Origin: Phragmites australis
Taxonomy: Eukaryota > Streptophyta > Magnoliopsida > Poales > Poaceae
Length of the DNA: 64,000 nt
Assembly (NCBI RefSeq): GCF_958298935.1
Contig: NC_084923.1
Location: 35,184,501-35,248,500 of the forward strand
Reading direction: 5' to 3'
Part shown: positions 50,171 through 61,334 of the stretch, one piece after another
Numbering within the stretch: position 1 is the stretch's first letter
Layout: every line of letters begins with the position of its first letter
Notes under the pieces: model-generated
Seen by the model: the letters and a program-made list of their open reading frames with translations, nothing else
The model's database searches: none
Told to the model about the DNA's origin: nothing
Position numbers and translations under genes: made by a program

Positions 50171-51080
50171 CGGACTAAGTTGCAGCAAATTATACAGCCA
50201 TCCTAACACTTGGGACCGCTGAATCTCTCTCGGACTACGCAAATTTGTGTCCATATACTAAAAGTTACTCAGATCTACCCCACTGTCACAATAGATGACA
50301 TATCCAGGGCTGTAAAAATCCTAAACCCCACTACGATCGACATACCTGATTCAACAACCATACTATACTAAGTCAAGTTAAATAATCGTAACCAATATAC
50401 AACGGCTACAATCACAAAATCTATTCAACCTCATCACTTGTATTCTACATAACCATCAAAATCACCGCTAATTTACTCTTTCAGTTCGCACTATACCATT
50501 CTAAATATATTGCTTTAAAAAATAATTACTACATTTCTATTCTAAATATCCTGCGGCTATTAAATATTTATACTACATATTCATAACAATTCAACATCAA
50601 ACTAGCCTATATTGTCTAACTATTGAAAATTCACAACAATTCAAATGTACAATTCTTTCATCGACAAAAAATATATACATCTAATAATATCTAATTTTCA
50701 AAATGATATTAAATAACCTATTTTAATTCTACATTACCAAAATTTTAAAACATTTCAACTATTCCACATTTTCTAACTAACTATACTATATTTTCTAGTT
50801 ATAGCTAATTCCAAACCATATCTACTCTACTCTACTCTAAATTTCATATCCGTATTTTTCTAAATTATGTACTATACTGGATATTTCTTTAATAGTCTCT
50901 AACTATTTTTCTATTGTTTTCATAAGTATTTCTAACTTTCTAACTATTCCTAGTTTCAAACTATTTTTCTACTATTTTTCTTAAATCACCTACAATTTTT
51001 CTAACTGCTACTATTTTTTTTTCTAATTTTCTAACTACTCTAAATTTGTAATTAATTATAACTAATTAAAAAATAAATAA
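50171..51080. other. AT-rich spacer, nothing recognised
   Basis: Long pyrimidine- and A-rich sequence with CTAACTATTTTTCTA-like low-complexity runs between about 50460 and 51060. It probably belongs to the Mutator element's 5' region. No gene seen. Confidence 0.4.
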
Positions 51081-51315
51081 CACTTACCGACTCCGCTACA
51101 CGTCGGCTGAAGCCGCCCGCCTGCTCGCTGCCGCCGCTCTCACCGGACATCGCCGCCGGCGGCACACCGCACGCCTTCGCCTGCCGCACGCCACCCTGCT
51201 GCCTCCCACCGCATGACGCCTCACACCGCTCGCTCGCCGTCGTCACTCGTCGCCGCCCGCTCTTTATGTACGGTCGCGCATGGGAGACGAATAAGCAGCC
51301 GTGAAATATATAAAG

Positions 51316-51562
51316 GTCTGTCGGCACTCGGAACGCCGACAGGCGTGTCGGTATTCCATGTGCCGACAGGCTCGCCTGTCGGCATTCCGAATGCCGATGT
51401 GCCGCCACCTGCACGAACTGCCTACGTGGCACCACTCTTTAGTTGGATCCACAACCTGTCGGCTTTCGGAATGCTGACAGGCTCCTGAGCATACTGCCAC
51501 GTAGATTGTCGATATACAGAATACCGATAGGTCCCTTGTCGGTATTCCGTATGCCAACATAT
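51316..51562. repeat. Array of imperfect palindromes (GTCGGCATTCCGAATGCC)
   Basis: Six related palindromes begin at about 51319, 51345, 51376, 51456, 51506 and 51536. The consensus is TGTCGGYATTCCGNATGCCGAC with variants in both arms. Two are separated by a CTACGTGGCACC or CTGCCACGTAG segment, itself an inverted pair. They lie in a GC-rich island at 51080-51560 just upstream of the transposase remnant. Confidence 0.75.
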
Positions 51563-52420
51563 ATTTATTCTTATAATTTTTTTAATTTAGCTATTATTTT
51601 TATAATTTTTCAGTAAAATAATATTATTAAAAAAAATTCGCTAGCCCTGCCAATATTCGAGCACACCCTTGCAATTTGGCTATGGTTTGAAGTACTTTCA
51701 AACTTTAGCATGCTAATAGAAAATTTGGCTAGCCCGTTAATTCCTTGCAAAAACATTGGCAGGCTTGAGAGCTTAGAAAACCCTCGCCCAAAGGCTAGCA
51801 AGCCCACCTGATGGAAGCTAAAGGTAAGTGACATTAGCTAAATGTTGCATGGATTCCAAAACACATATATTAATAAATTTTAAATTATTTTATCTACTAA
51901 ACAGAATATTTAATTTCCGATCTGTTTACACCATTATATTTTTTAAAGATCGCACATGAATATGTTTTGTTAGGAAAAAACAACGATAGATGTCATATGT
52001 AATTAGTAAGCTTGAAATCATTTTTTCTTTTATTTTTTTGCATTGACTGTAAATTGACAAGACTGCAATATAAATAACATTTTTTCATCTGTATTTAACA
52101 TTGTCTGCGTTTAGATGACACCAAAATTTTGACGAAACTAATTTGGGCTCGAAGCAAACAAGCTCACTCAGAAACCGTCCCAACCTCAAACCGACGCGTA
52201 ACCGCAGCAAAACCGCCGGGCGCGTGGTGGGCCCCACTTGACCCGATTATTTGACAAGTCCCTAGAAGCTCTTCCTGCTCACCCGGTCGTCGAAAGCCGA
52301 ATCCAACGGCGCGCCGCGACTGCTCTCCACCGCCTTGTTCCCCTGCCGTAGCGCCGCTTCCCTCCGTCAAGCCCTTGTAAATGCGCGGCCCGATTGCCCG
52401 AAGCCCCCCGAACAGAGTTT
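51563..52420. other. Upstream region of the PHD-B3 gene
   Basis: 51600-51830 contains CGCTAGCCCTGCCAA and, inverted further on, a GGCTAGCAAGCCC segment, suggesting a small uncharacterised MITE. From about 52140 the composition rises in GC and becomes gene-like, probably a promoter and start of the 5' leader. I see no convincing TATA box. Confidence 0.35.
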
Positions 52421-52645
52421 AATCGCCACAGGAGGAAGCCATTGCCGTGGTTTCCCATCTCCATTCATGTAGTCCTCTTCTCCTGAGAGAGAGAGAAAGA
52501 GAGGGGCGGATTCGGTTTCTTGGATTGGTTTGAAAAAAAAAAATCGGTTTCTTGGAGATTCGATTCCGAAGCTGGGATCGGTTGGAGTTCTTGAGGCGGA
52601 GGCGGTTCTTGTTTCTTGTAACCGAAAGGTGGTGGCAGTTGGAAC

Positions 52646-55600
52646 ATGGTATGTGTACTCGATTTCTCCTCTTGTGCTGTTGTGATTTCCTGTCTTTTTT
52701 GGAGGAGTGAGTTCGGTTGGCCATGTGCCCACAAAAAGATGGTTTCTTGGCGACCGATTGCGCGTGGACAGCGGATCAATAGACCGGGCTTGATCTGAAT
52801 GCTCCCATTGTGCAGCAAGATTAGGGCATTACTGTTGTGAGGCGCATTATTGGTGTACCGTTCGCTTGGGTATTTAATCAGGATGGAATTCACGTTGGGG
52901 CCATGAAATGTTAATCATGATGGTATTGATTGCTCCCATTGTGCAACAATATTTTTTTTTTGTGGTATTGTGCAAGAAGATTGGGGCAATAGGGTTGTGA
53001 AGCGCATTGTTGTTTTGCACTGTTCGTTTTTTTTTTTGTTCTGGTACTCTGGCATTCAATCTGGATGAAATTCGGGTTTGTTGTGGTGCACTGAAGGGGT
53101 CCTTTTCCAAGTTGATGTTTGACAATTTGACATGGCTGCAAATATACCAATTACATGGGACAGTAACCTACCATTATGGTCCATTTGTTTTAGAGTCTGT
53201 TTGTTTCAGCTAGAGATTCTGAAAAGCAGCTTATAGAAGCTGGACTGTGAAAATCTTTTAGATTTTAGATTCTAAAAAAATTTGATGGATAGTTTAGTAA
53301 AATGGACTTTCACAATCTATCAAAATCTGAGAAAAAACAGCTTCTCAGATTTCCACAATCCAACCAACAAATTTTAAAAAGCTATAACCAAAAGCTGACT
53401 GTTTGTTTCAGCTTCGAATTGTAAAAGCTGAAAGCCACAATTCAAAACTGAAACAAACAGGCCCTTAGTGCCTTTTGTTTGCACATCACTGGTGGGTGCG
53501 TGTCATAACCGGATGACGGCCGGGCACCTGCGCTTGGTGCAGGGTGTGGCAGGGATTTCGATTTGGCAATGTCAAGGATGGTGGCAATTATGTTAATGTA
53601 TGGGCAGCATTGTCACTTAGGTGGATCAGATGTAAGAAAGGCAAATAAGAAGTTTATGTGGCAATGCAAGAGATGGATGTATTAAGAGAAACATATTATG
53701 CTCGCGCATATCAATGACTAATATTTGAAGCTTCTGTTACTGTTTGTAGTCAGTCTAATACTTTTGAGTAATCAATTGATGTAACACCCGGATATTGTGA
53801 GTTACTTGTATAATTGATAAATTTGATAACAGCAAACCTTTTGTCATTTATGCAGAGCACGGTGTGTGAAGTGTGTGGAGATATTGGTTACAAGCATCTT
53901 CTGGTATGTTGCAGAGACTGCATGTGTTCTGCTGCGCACCAGTATGTTTTCTTTTCACCCTAATGATGCTTTATTTTAGTAAATTTGATTTTATGTTATT
54001 CTTAATGGGCATAGTCAACAATAAATTTGTTCCTTATGAAAAATCTATGATAAATCACGCCAAGTGTGCTACCTTCTGTAGTTTAATTATGATTGGCCTT
54101 TTCTTATTATGATTTGTCATTGTGTAGATACTGTTTGGACAAAGTTGTCTTTGATGCATCATTAGCAGACTGGTTGTGTTATGAATGCCTACAAAGGTGT
54201 GGTGAAGCTTCTTGCAGCAGATCTCTAGAGAAGGTGTCAAGTGAAAGGCCACCAAGTCATGCTCATTTTGGTTCTACAGTACATCAGCCAATTACCAAGA
54301 GAGTGGAGTCAGCAAGGCATGCAGGGCCATGGAGAAATAGAAAAAGTAAATCATACATGATTAAACATGCATCTCTCAATAAAATTTATTCTTCACGAAA
54401 GAAGCACACTAAAAAGAAGCCAAATATGCGACCAATGGGCAACTGCACCAATAGAAAAGGACGAATTGCTACAAGTACTGCCCACACAAGTGCGAAGGCA
54501 TTACATTCTTGTGAAACCATTGGGACAGAAACATCTAAGAGCAACAATGGTGAGAACCAGCAGGTTGACAATGAAAACTCTGTTGCATTGAACATTAAGC
54601 AGCCTAGCCCCTTGATTGTGAATTGCTTGGGTTATACATTGGGAGATACTGACCAGTCTCACCTCTTGAAAGCAATGGAAGGGTTGGCTTGTAGTTCGAA
54701 GGAAGCCCCACAATCGCTAACAGCGCCATTCAAATTAGTTATGAAGACAAAGAATGTGGTTTTAGGATCAAATAAATTAAAGTCATCAAGTCCCACAGCT
54801 GATCATGGAAACTCGATTCTTGAAAAAAGTGGAGACAAATCGAATAGCATGAAGGACAGTGGTGCAAACTTGTCATGCAAATACACCGATCATGACAATC
54901 AGACAAATCAACACGCTTCAGTTGGCTGCAAGAATACAAAAGTCAAGTCTGAAAAGGATAATAGAACTGTGGCTGATGCACATCAAAACAAACACTGGGC
55001 AGCGGCCTCACTGAGAAACAGCAAGGACAAGTCTGAAGCACATGGTGATAGTAGTAGCAACGTCATAGATAGCTTGACGCTGGAAAGAGATAAGGAAGAG
55101 GTCAGATTCCAACTGGATTATAGGGCTAGCAATGAGTGGCCGCAGAGAAGCATGGCTGCCAATGTACCACTCTTGTCCACTCTGCAAAATGATGTTGTGG
55201 ACAAAGTCATGCCATATTCACCAAATGATGGTTGTGAGAAAGTGTTTCCCTGTGCTGGCATAAAAAACATCCCAAGTGTTCGAGAAAGAAGTATAGATTC
55301 CGTTGATATTTCAAGCAGCTCTCAACAAGATACCACACAATCATCAGAAAGCAGTGAAAGATTCGCTGAGTGTCAGAAGGGTAGCTCTTGTCATCGTGGG
55401 AAAACTGTAATGGTTGCCACAACATCCTTGTCATCTGAGGAGTCAGGTTATACCATTATTCAAGTTACTTGCATATGTGCCTCAAATTCTACATCACTTA
55501 TTATTATAGTTTGTTGTGAAATTTTGTACAGGAGAAGACATTCCCTCTGAAAAGGAATGTTTGGAGTCGGATGATCTTCAGGCACCCCCAGGGGCTGATT

Positions 55601-57208
55601 ATGTTCTATCACGTACAAGTTATCTATCTGAAGCACAGAAGGAGAGAGTAATGGCATTTATCCAGGAAACTCAACCTGAAATCACTGTTTTTGTAGCAAT
55701 CATGCGGAAGAGCAGTGTTGAACCCCCGGGTCCTTTTCTGGTAAGTTCACTACTGTTGAATAGATAACTCACTTTTCTCAAATATTAACTTTTTTGTTGA
55801 TAGCTGATTCCGGACATGCTGCCAATATATTAATATATTATATGGGAAAATTAGCTATGATGTTCGAGTTGTCATGAATCTTCTGAACACTTCTACCTTT
55901 TTTATCTTGATGATTGAAACGATTTTGTTTAGTATTCTTGGTTGTTTTTTTAACCGCATCTCATCATATTCCATCTGTTATCAGGCTATTTCCAAGGAAT
56001 ATGCAGTTGCACATTTCCCACATGAAAGCTCAACTGTCACACTTCAGAGGCCTGGCAAGAGCAAGAAGTGGCATCCCTTATTCTACAAAAGAAATGAGAG
56101 TAGGAAGTACATGCTTATGGGACGGTGGTTAGACTTTGTCCATGACAATCATTTGCAGGAGGGAGATATCTGCCTCCTTGTACCGACAAAGGGTGGGGGA
56201 AGATCCACGTTTACAGTCTATCTACTTCGTGCAACAGCAACTCATTCCAGAGGAGGAGCTGGTTTTCAAAGGGTTGGTCCATGCCCTGGTGGTTCTAGTG
56301 CAGAAGTCCATATTGAGGAACCAACCGATGGTATTATAGCAAAATATTAGAAAATGAGTAGCATTTTATATTATTCCTTTCTTATGGCATAATACTTTCT
56401 CTGCAGAAGCACATGTTTCCTCGGAAAGAGACATGCATGAAATTTCTCACGAATCTCTGGAGAGCGAAGACTATGGTGGTCCATCTCAGCCTCCCTACAT
56501 TGTACCATGCAAGAGTGATCTATCTAAATCCCAAAAGAAGATTGTTGAAGAGAGAGTGCGAGCCATCCAATCCAAAGTTCCCATTTATGTAGCAGTAATG
56601 AAGAATAACAACGCTGGCGTCGCTCAGCGTTGGATGCTAGTAAGCTCAATTCTTTTTTTTTTTTGGTCTTGAATTATTATTATTTTTATTCTCAAGGTTG
56701 CGGTTCCTGTCATCTTAACCTGATTTGTTGAAGTGGACATGTTTTTGTCATCTGAACACCAAAGTTGCCAACCTTTTCAGTCGCCTTCATATCAAACTAT
56801 TTGCTGTTGCACCATAGAAATGTCATATTTTACCTGAAACAATCAACTGTACAGCCACCAATATATAACCTAGAAATTGACTTCTTAATCACCAAGTTAT
56901 TCAACCTGACATTATAATGTGTTGCTAACTTTATATCCATATTACATTAGGAATTAGGTGTACGATATGCTGCTTTATATCTTCCAGCTAGTGGGCAAAC
57001 TGTGATGCTCCACTGCATGGGGAAGACATGGAAAACCCAGATGGTGATTCACAATGGTAGAAGGTGGTTTCTTAATGGAGGTTGGACCAAATTTGCTCGT
57101 GACAATGGTCTTCGAGTCGGTGATATATGTCTATTCGAACTGAAGAAGAACGAGAGGAAGCTTACAATGACGGTCCATATCATTTCCAGGGAGCAGTTTA
57201 GTTTGTAG
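52646..57208 (+). CDS. Chimeric PHD finger / REM B3 protein, 817 aa
   Basis: Predicted chromatin-associated nuclear protein combining a PHD finger with two B3 domains. Coding exons: 52646-52648 (ATG only), 53856-53941, 54128-55446, 55532-55740, 55985-56330, 56407-56639 and 56951-57208. All introns are GT-AG, the frame is open across all joins, and the stop is TAG. Residues 5-50 form a C4HC3 PHD finger: C5, C8, C20, C23, H29, C32, C47, C50. Residues 51-396 are a Lys/Ser-rich linker (RKKHTKKKP) with no domain I can name. From D397 the protein is REM-like: the end of B3-1 and its linker, B3-2 at about 512-625 ([18 protein letters not shown]), and B3-3 at about 708-815 ([19 protein letters not shown]). 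Exons 4-7 match exons 3-6 of the intact REM gene in phase and nearly in length (209 nt identical). An alternative start is an in-frame ATG at 53850 without splicing. PHD fingers of this style occur in plant AIPP2/PAIPP2-type proteins; that relationship is inferred. Confidence 0.85.
53193..53464. mobile_element. Tourist-like MITE in intron 1 of the PHD-B3 gene
   Basis: The left end is GAGTCTGTTTGTTTCAGCT and the reverse complement of the right end is GGGCCTGTTTGTTTC. It is flanked by TTA at 53190-53192 and TTA at 53465-53467. 272 bp, non-coding. Its position within an intron leaves splice sites untouched. Confidence 0.8.
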
Positions 57209-58820
57209 AAGAAAATGTGGCCCCTCTTCTTTCTGCTGGCACCTTGTGGGTTATTTTGCTTGTTTTGTACTCTGAAATTAATCCATGGTTGTGGCCGCTG
57301 ATCTGCGGAAGATGTTAGAAACCAAGTTGTCTGGCCAGCTCTCTGATGTTTAGTTATCCATCCTAAGAGAACCTAGTAATTTCTATGTTTGGTGATTCCT
57401 TTGTGTACGTGATGAAGAGTTTATCTGGCTGAAAAATGTAACATTTTTGCTAGCTAGTATATGTTACATTTTTTGAGTTGTGTTTTCGATTTATCACTGT
57501 AGTGATGGACGATGTCACAGAAGAATTTTCAGGATAACTCTAACGCCATTATCCCAGACTGCAGTTTGGAAACTCTAAAAAGTCACTTTATGCTATATTG
57601 GTGTATCTTCTGAAAGTTCATTATACACTTATCTAGTTGTGTTCCGTACATACTTTGACAGTTCACATGATATTTATACTTTGTTATCTAGTTTTATTCG
57701 GTAACGACCATTGTAAATATTATGTACAGTAGGCTATGCCTGTCATAAACTTTATACTATAGTCGAAAAAAGTTACTAATGAGTTAAATTATCTGTTACG
57801 CATAGATTTAACATTTTTTTCAAATCCCAGTTAAAATTAACCTAGCTAATTTAGACGGACTAGATAATTATATCTCGTTGACAAGAGGACGAGAGGTCTA
57901 AACAATGGAAACTAGGAGCCTGGAGTGCAGTAAATTGGCGGTACTGGAGGAGTTCTGTGAAAGATCCGTTTCCATGAAACCTGTACTGCTCTAAGTTTTT
58001 ATTTATTTATTTGAACTTTCTAACAAGAAAATAAAAGGGGAGAAGTTGCAATATATTTTAATGCAAACTTATTATTAGGCAAACAAATGTGATAATATTT
58101 TTGAAGCAATTTCTGAAAATTCTTTTTACAGCTGCTCTTTAAATATTGTCAATTAAAATAAAAAAAACATCTCAAGGTCAAATGGCCAATAGAAAATGAG
58201 ACATCAGATCCTGCTTTGGTACCTTTTAGATTAGATATCTTTTCCGAAAAGATGAGAAGTTCAAACATAATGCATACCATCAGGTTTTAGAAAACAAAAT
58301 TACTTTTGTGCGATCTAACTGTACAAAACGAGCCATCAGATCCTGCTTTGGTACTTTTTAGATCAGATATCTTTTCTTCAAAGCTGAGAAGTTCAAACAT
58401 AGTGTACGGCTATAGAAAACAAAATAAATTTAGTGATTCTAAATGCTCTGTCCAAATTCAGCGGCACATTTATTTTCTTATTACAGTATCTTATGGGAGA
58501 ACTCCCAGCGAGAGATGCAGGAAATCTCTAGAAGGTGCCTTTCACCTGATCTTATTTCTGATCTTTTCTCCTCCTATGCCTCACATATTAATGGCCTAAC
58601 GATTTTTCAGTGGAGTTTAATACTACAGGATGGGGTTCTTTTAACCCAAATTGCTATACAAGTACCAAGAACTCAAGTCAAGTGCAACAAGGATGATTAA
58701 AACAAATATTCTTCTTTTATATAAAAGAATAAGTTACTTTTCTATAGAAAATAAATATGAGCGCTATATAAAATCGCCTTGTGGAAATGCGGGTCTGAGA
58801 TTAAGATAGTACAAATTTGG
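57209..58820. other. 3' flank of the PHD-B3 gene and intergenic DNA
   Basis: 57209-57480 is 3' untranslated and flanking sequence shared with the intact REM gene (CTTGTGGGTTATTTTGCTTG). Farther right a direct duplication with a period of 132 bp lies at 58202-58277 and 58334-58408 (CATCAGATCCTGCTTTGGTA in both). Short open frames at 58306-58700 overlap the repeat and show no domain. Confidence 0.55.
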
Positions 58821-58839
58821 GATGCAGAAGGCACTGGCT

Positions 58840-60967
58840 AGTGTCAGGCCTGATCGGTCATATCTTACTTATCTGCATAGGAAATCTCCCAAAAGATTCA
58901 GAAGCGTTCAGTATTTTCTCTGAACTCTGGCTGAGTTCACATGAGCATATTTTCTTATCTTTATTTTCACCCACTTTTTTCATATTAAACCATTTTCAAC
59001 AGATACTTAAAAAATCATTATCTATAATACTATTACAAAATTTTCTAACACTATTACAATATTCTCTATTTTTTTATCTCCAACAGCTACCATATTTCTT
59101 ACCTTCCATTACTCTCCTCTTCTTTTCGACTCCACAATCATACTCTATGAACAGTATTGAGGATTGCTACAGCTACAGGTGATACAGCATCTGTTGGAGA
59201 CCGATACGGGAGCCAGGATTGGCAAAAGTACAGCACGGTAATGAGCATAGTGTTGCAGACTCGATTTTGCAGACGCTACTGGAGCTAGCCTTAGTAACCA
59301 GAGGCGTCCAAATGGGCAGCCCGGCACGACACGGGCCCGGTCAGGTACGGCCCGTTTAGGCACGGCCCGTTACAGCTCGTTAGGTAAACGGGTCGTGCCG
59401 TGCCGGCCCACGTGTCGTGGCTGCAGCCCAGGCACGGCCCATTTAAGATTGGGCCGTGCCGTGCCGACCCGCAGCACGGTAGGTCCAATAATGTTTTTTT
59501 ACCTGTCGGCCCCGTTAACACGTGAAAATCGAAAAAAAACATCACAAAACTGCCAAATGTTGGGATCAAACTCACGATCTCATACATGAAAAACAACTAC
59601 TCTACCACCCTGTTAAGTATCTCTTTATATATTAGGATAAACAAATTATATAAAATCTTAAAAAAAGAGAATAGGAGGACTAGCCCCTCTTGATTATCAT
59701 ATACATAATAAAAAAGTTTATTTTTACATAAAAGAACAAAGAAGAAGAGAAAACAAAAAGGAAAACAAAGTTTATTTTTACATAAAAGAACAAAGTTTCT
59801 AACTCTTCCTGGTGCTGTAATGCTTACCGATCACAAGTTCAACTATCATGCTTGTGTGCCTAGTTGCCTACACATCTTGTCTTTTCCATTCGGTTTTCAC
59901 GGATACATTAGTATGTGGATAGTGGATTTAGTACTTTGACGAACTTGATTCCCGCTAGTAAGAAAGTTCACACACCCCGTGTGGAAATGTTTGGAAAATG
60001 ACCATACCCTGATACAGGATCGGTCAGCTACTAATCTCCTTAAACCAATATCTAACAAGTACTTGAGTGTTTATGTGACATGTCCAAGCTTAAAACAGGA
60101 GCAGTATAGACATTAGGCAGGCCAAGTTTCCACCCTTGGCAAAATTTAATTTCTTTCATGTATCTTACCCTTCTTGCATACACCATTGATAAATGCTGAA
60201 TAAAGTTAATAGCATCTGCATAAATCCATGCACGCCATACTCTACAAACCTCCCACGGCTGACACTTGACAAAAACTGTTAATCGGAATAGTATACAGAT
60301 CTCACTGCTTGTCGTTTTTCATTATTTCAGACCATTCATAAGATCGAGTGCTGCTCCCAGTTCGTATTCGACAAAAAAACTAATTTATTCATATTAGTTT
60401 CTTAGTGATGGTATTGACATTGGTCTGTTCTATAATCTTTACTGTTGTGAATTTTGTACATGACATGATTATATGTATTTCCGATGTTGGGTCTGCTACT
60501 ATTAAACTAAACATGTAAGCAATTTCCATTTATGAATACATTTCCTGACTAAAGCAAATATGTCTTACATTACGTCATATATTTATCTCAAAAGGTACAG
60601 TTACAGGACTTGCTCTGTTTACATCAATACTTCTTCTTGTTGTTACCACAGATCGTGCCCAACAGATTAGTTGTCAGGAACCATCAAATTAGAATCCCCT
60701 AAATGGTAGTCTATATTATGTTGAAGTTGAGCGTTACAATAAGATGGTGCTTAGACATGGATGGAAGGCATTGTTGATGCCCATCACATAGAAGGGAATG
60801 ACTCCTTGCTGTTCCGTCACATTGAGAAATGTTGTTTTGAGGTTTTGATCTTCGATTCTGATGGTTGTGAGAAAGTGTTTTCCTGTGCTGGCATAAAAAA
60901 CACCCCAAGTTTTCAAGAAAGAATTGTAGATTCTGTTGACATGTCATGCACCTCTCATAATAAATAG
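58840..60967 (+). pseudogene. REM B3 gene copy 3, truncated and frameshifted
   Basis: The 5' region (58870-58960) matches 25170-25260 of the intact gene. Intron 1 resumes near 59840 and runs to about 60650, so the untranslated exon and the first coding exon are gone, replaced by repeat DNA. The B3-1 exon follows at about 60650-60967. A deletion removes the residues equivalent to FLKHFAGK. An extra A in CCCCTAAATGG and a lost base in GGCATTGTTGATG break the frame. The stretch encoding [20 protein letters not shown] is intact. Homology ends at about 60958 with no later exons. Identity to the intact gene's B3-1 exon is very high, so the loss looks recent. Confidence 0.8.
59300..59620. repeat. 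Grass repeat rich in GGGCCGTGCCGTGCC
   Basis: Alternating-strand copies of CACGGCCC, GGGCCGTGCCGTGCCG and GGCACGGCCC occupy 59315-59490, followed by GTCGGCCCCGTTAACACG and an AT-rich tail. Similar GGGCCGTGCC-type sequence is common in grass genomes as a dispersed repeat; class uncertain. It lies in the gap where copy 3 lost its first exon. Confidence 0.55.
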
Positions 60968-61334
60968 GTTTGCAACGGGCAACCCCACACAACTAATCCA
61001 AACATGCATTTGATACAGGCAACTTTCAACTCAAACATGGCACCAACTTTGAACTATATTTGTTAGATTTTTACCTCAACAGGTGAAGAACTTTGAACTC
61101 AAACATATAAATAATCAACTCCATATCACCGGAATTCGACTTGAAATTTTGGACACAAATATTAAGAAACACTGAAGTAGAATCATTGACTTTGAACTCA
61201 AATGATTGAAAAAAATAAATTTAAATATCAAAAAAGAAAGTTCCATATAAAAAACAATTTTGCTTGATCCCATGTGACTAAGATCTTGTAAATCTATCGG
61301 TCACCTAAATTTGAATTGAATTTGAGGATTAGGG
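60968..61334. other. AT-rich spacer, nothing recognised
   Basis: Sequence between the third REM copy and a gypsy LTR. TTTGAACTCAAA-like words recur (about 61050, 61090 and 61195). No coding or RNA signature. Confidence 0.4.

Noticed and set aside
54093..55550. Single-exon 485-codon gene
   Set aside because: The first residues are intron 2 and the last are intron 3. Splice sites at 54128 and 55446 join it into the PHD-B3 gene.
58817..59182. 121-codon open frame
   Set aside because: The start matches the REM upstream region and the rest is AT-rich low-complexity sequence that yields hydrophobic residues by chance.
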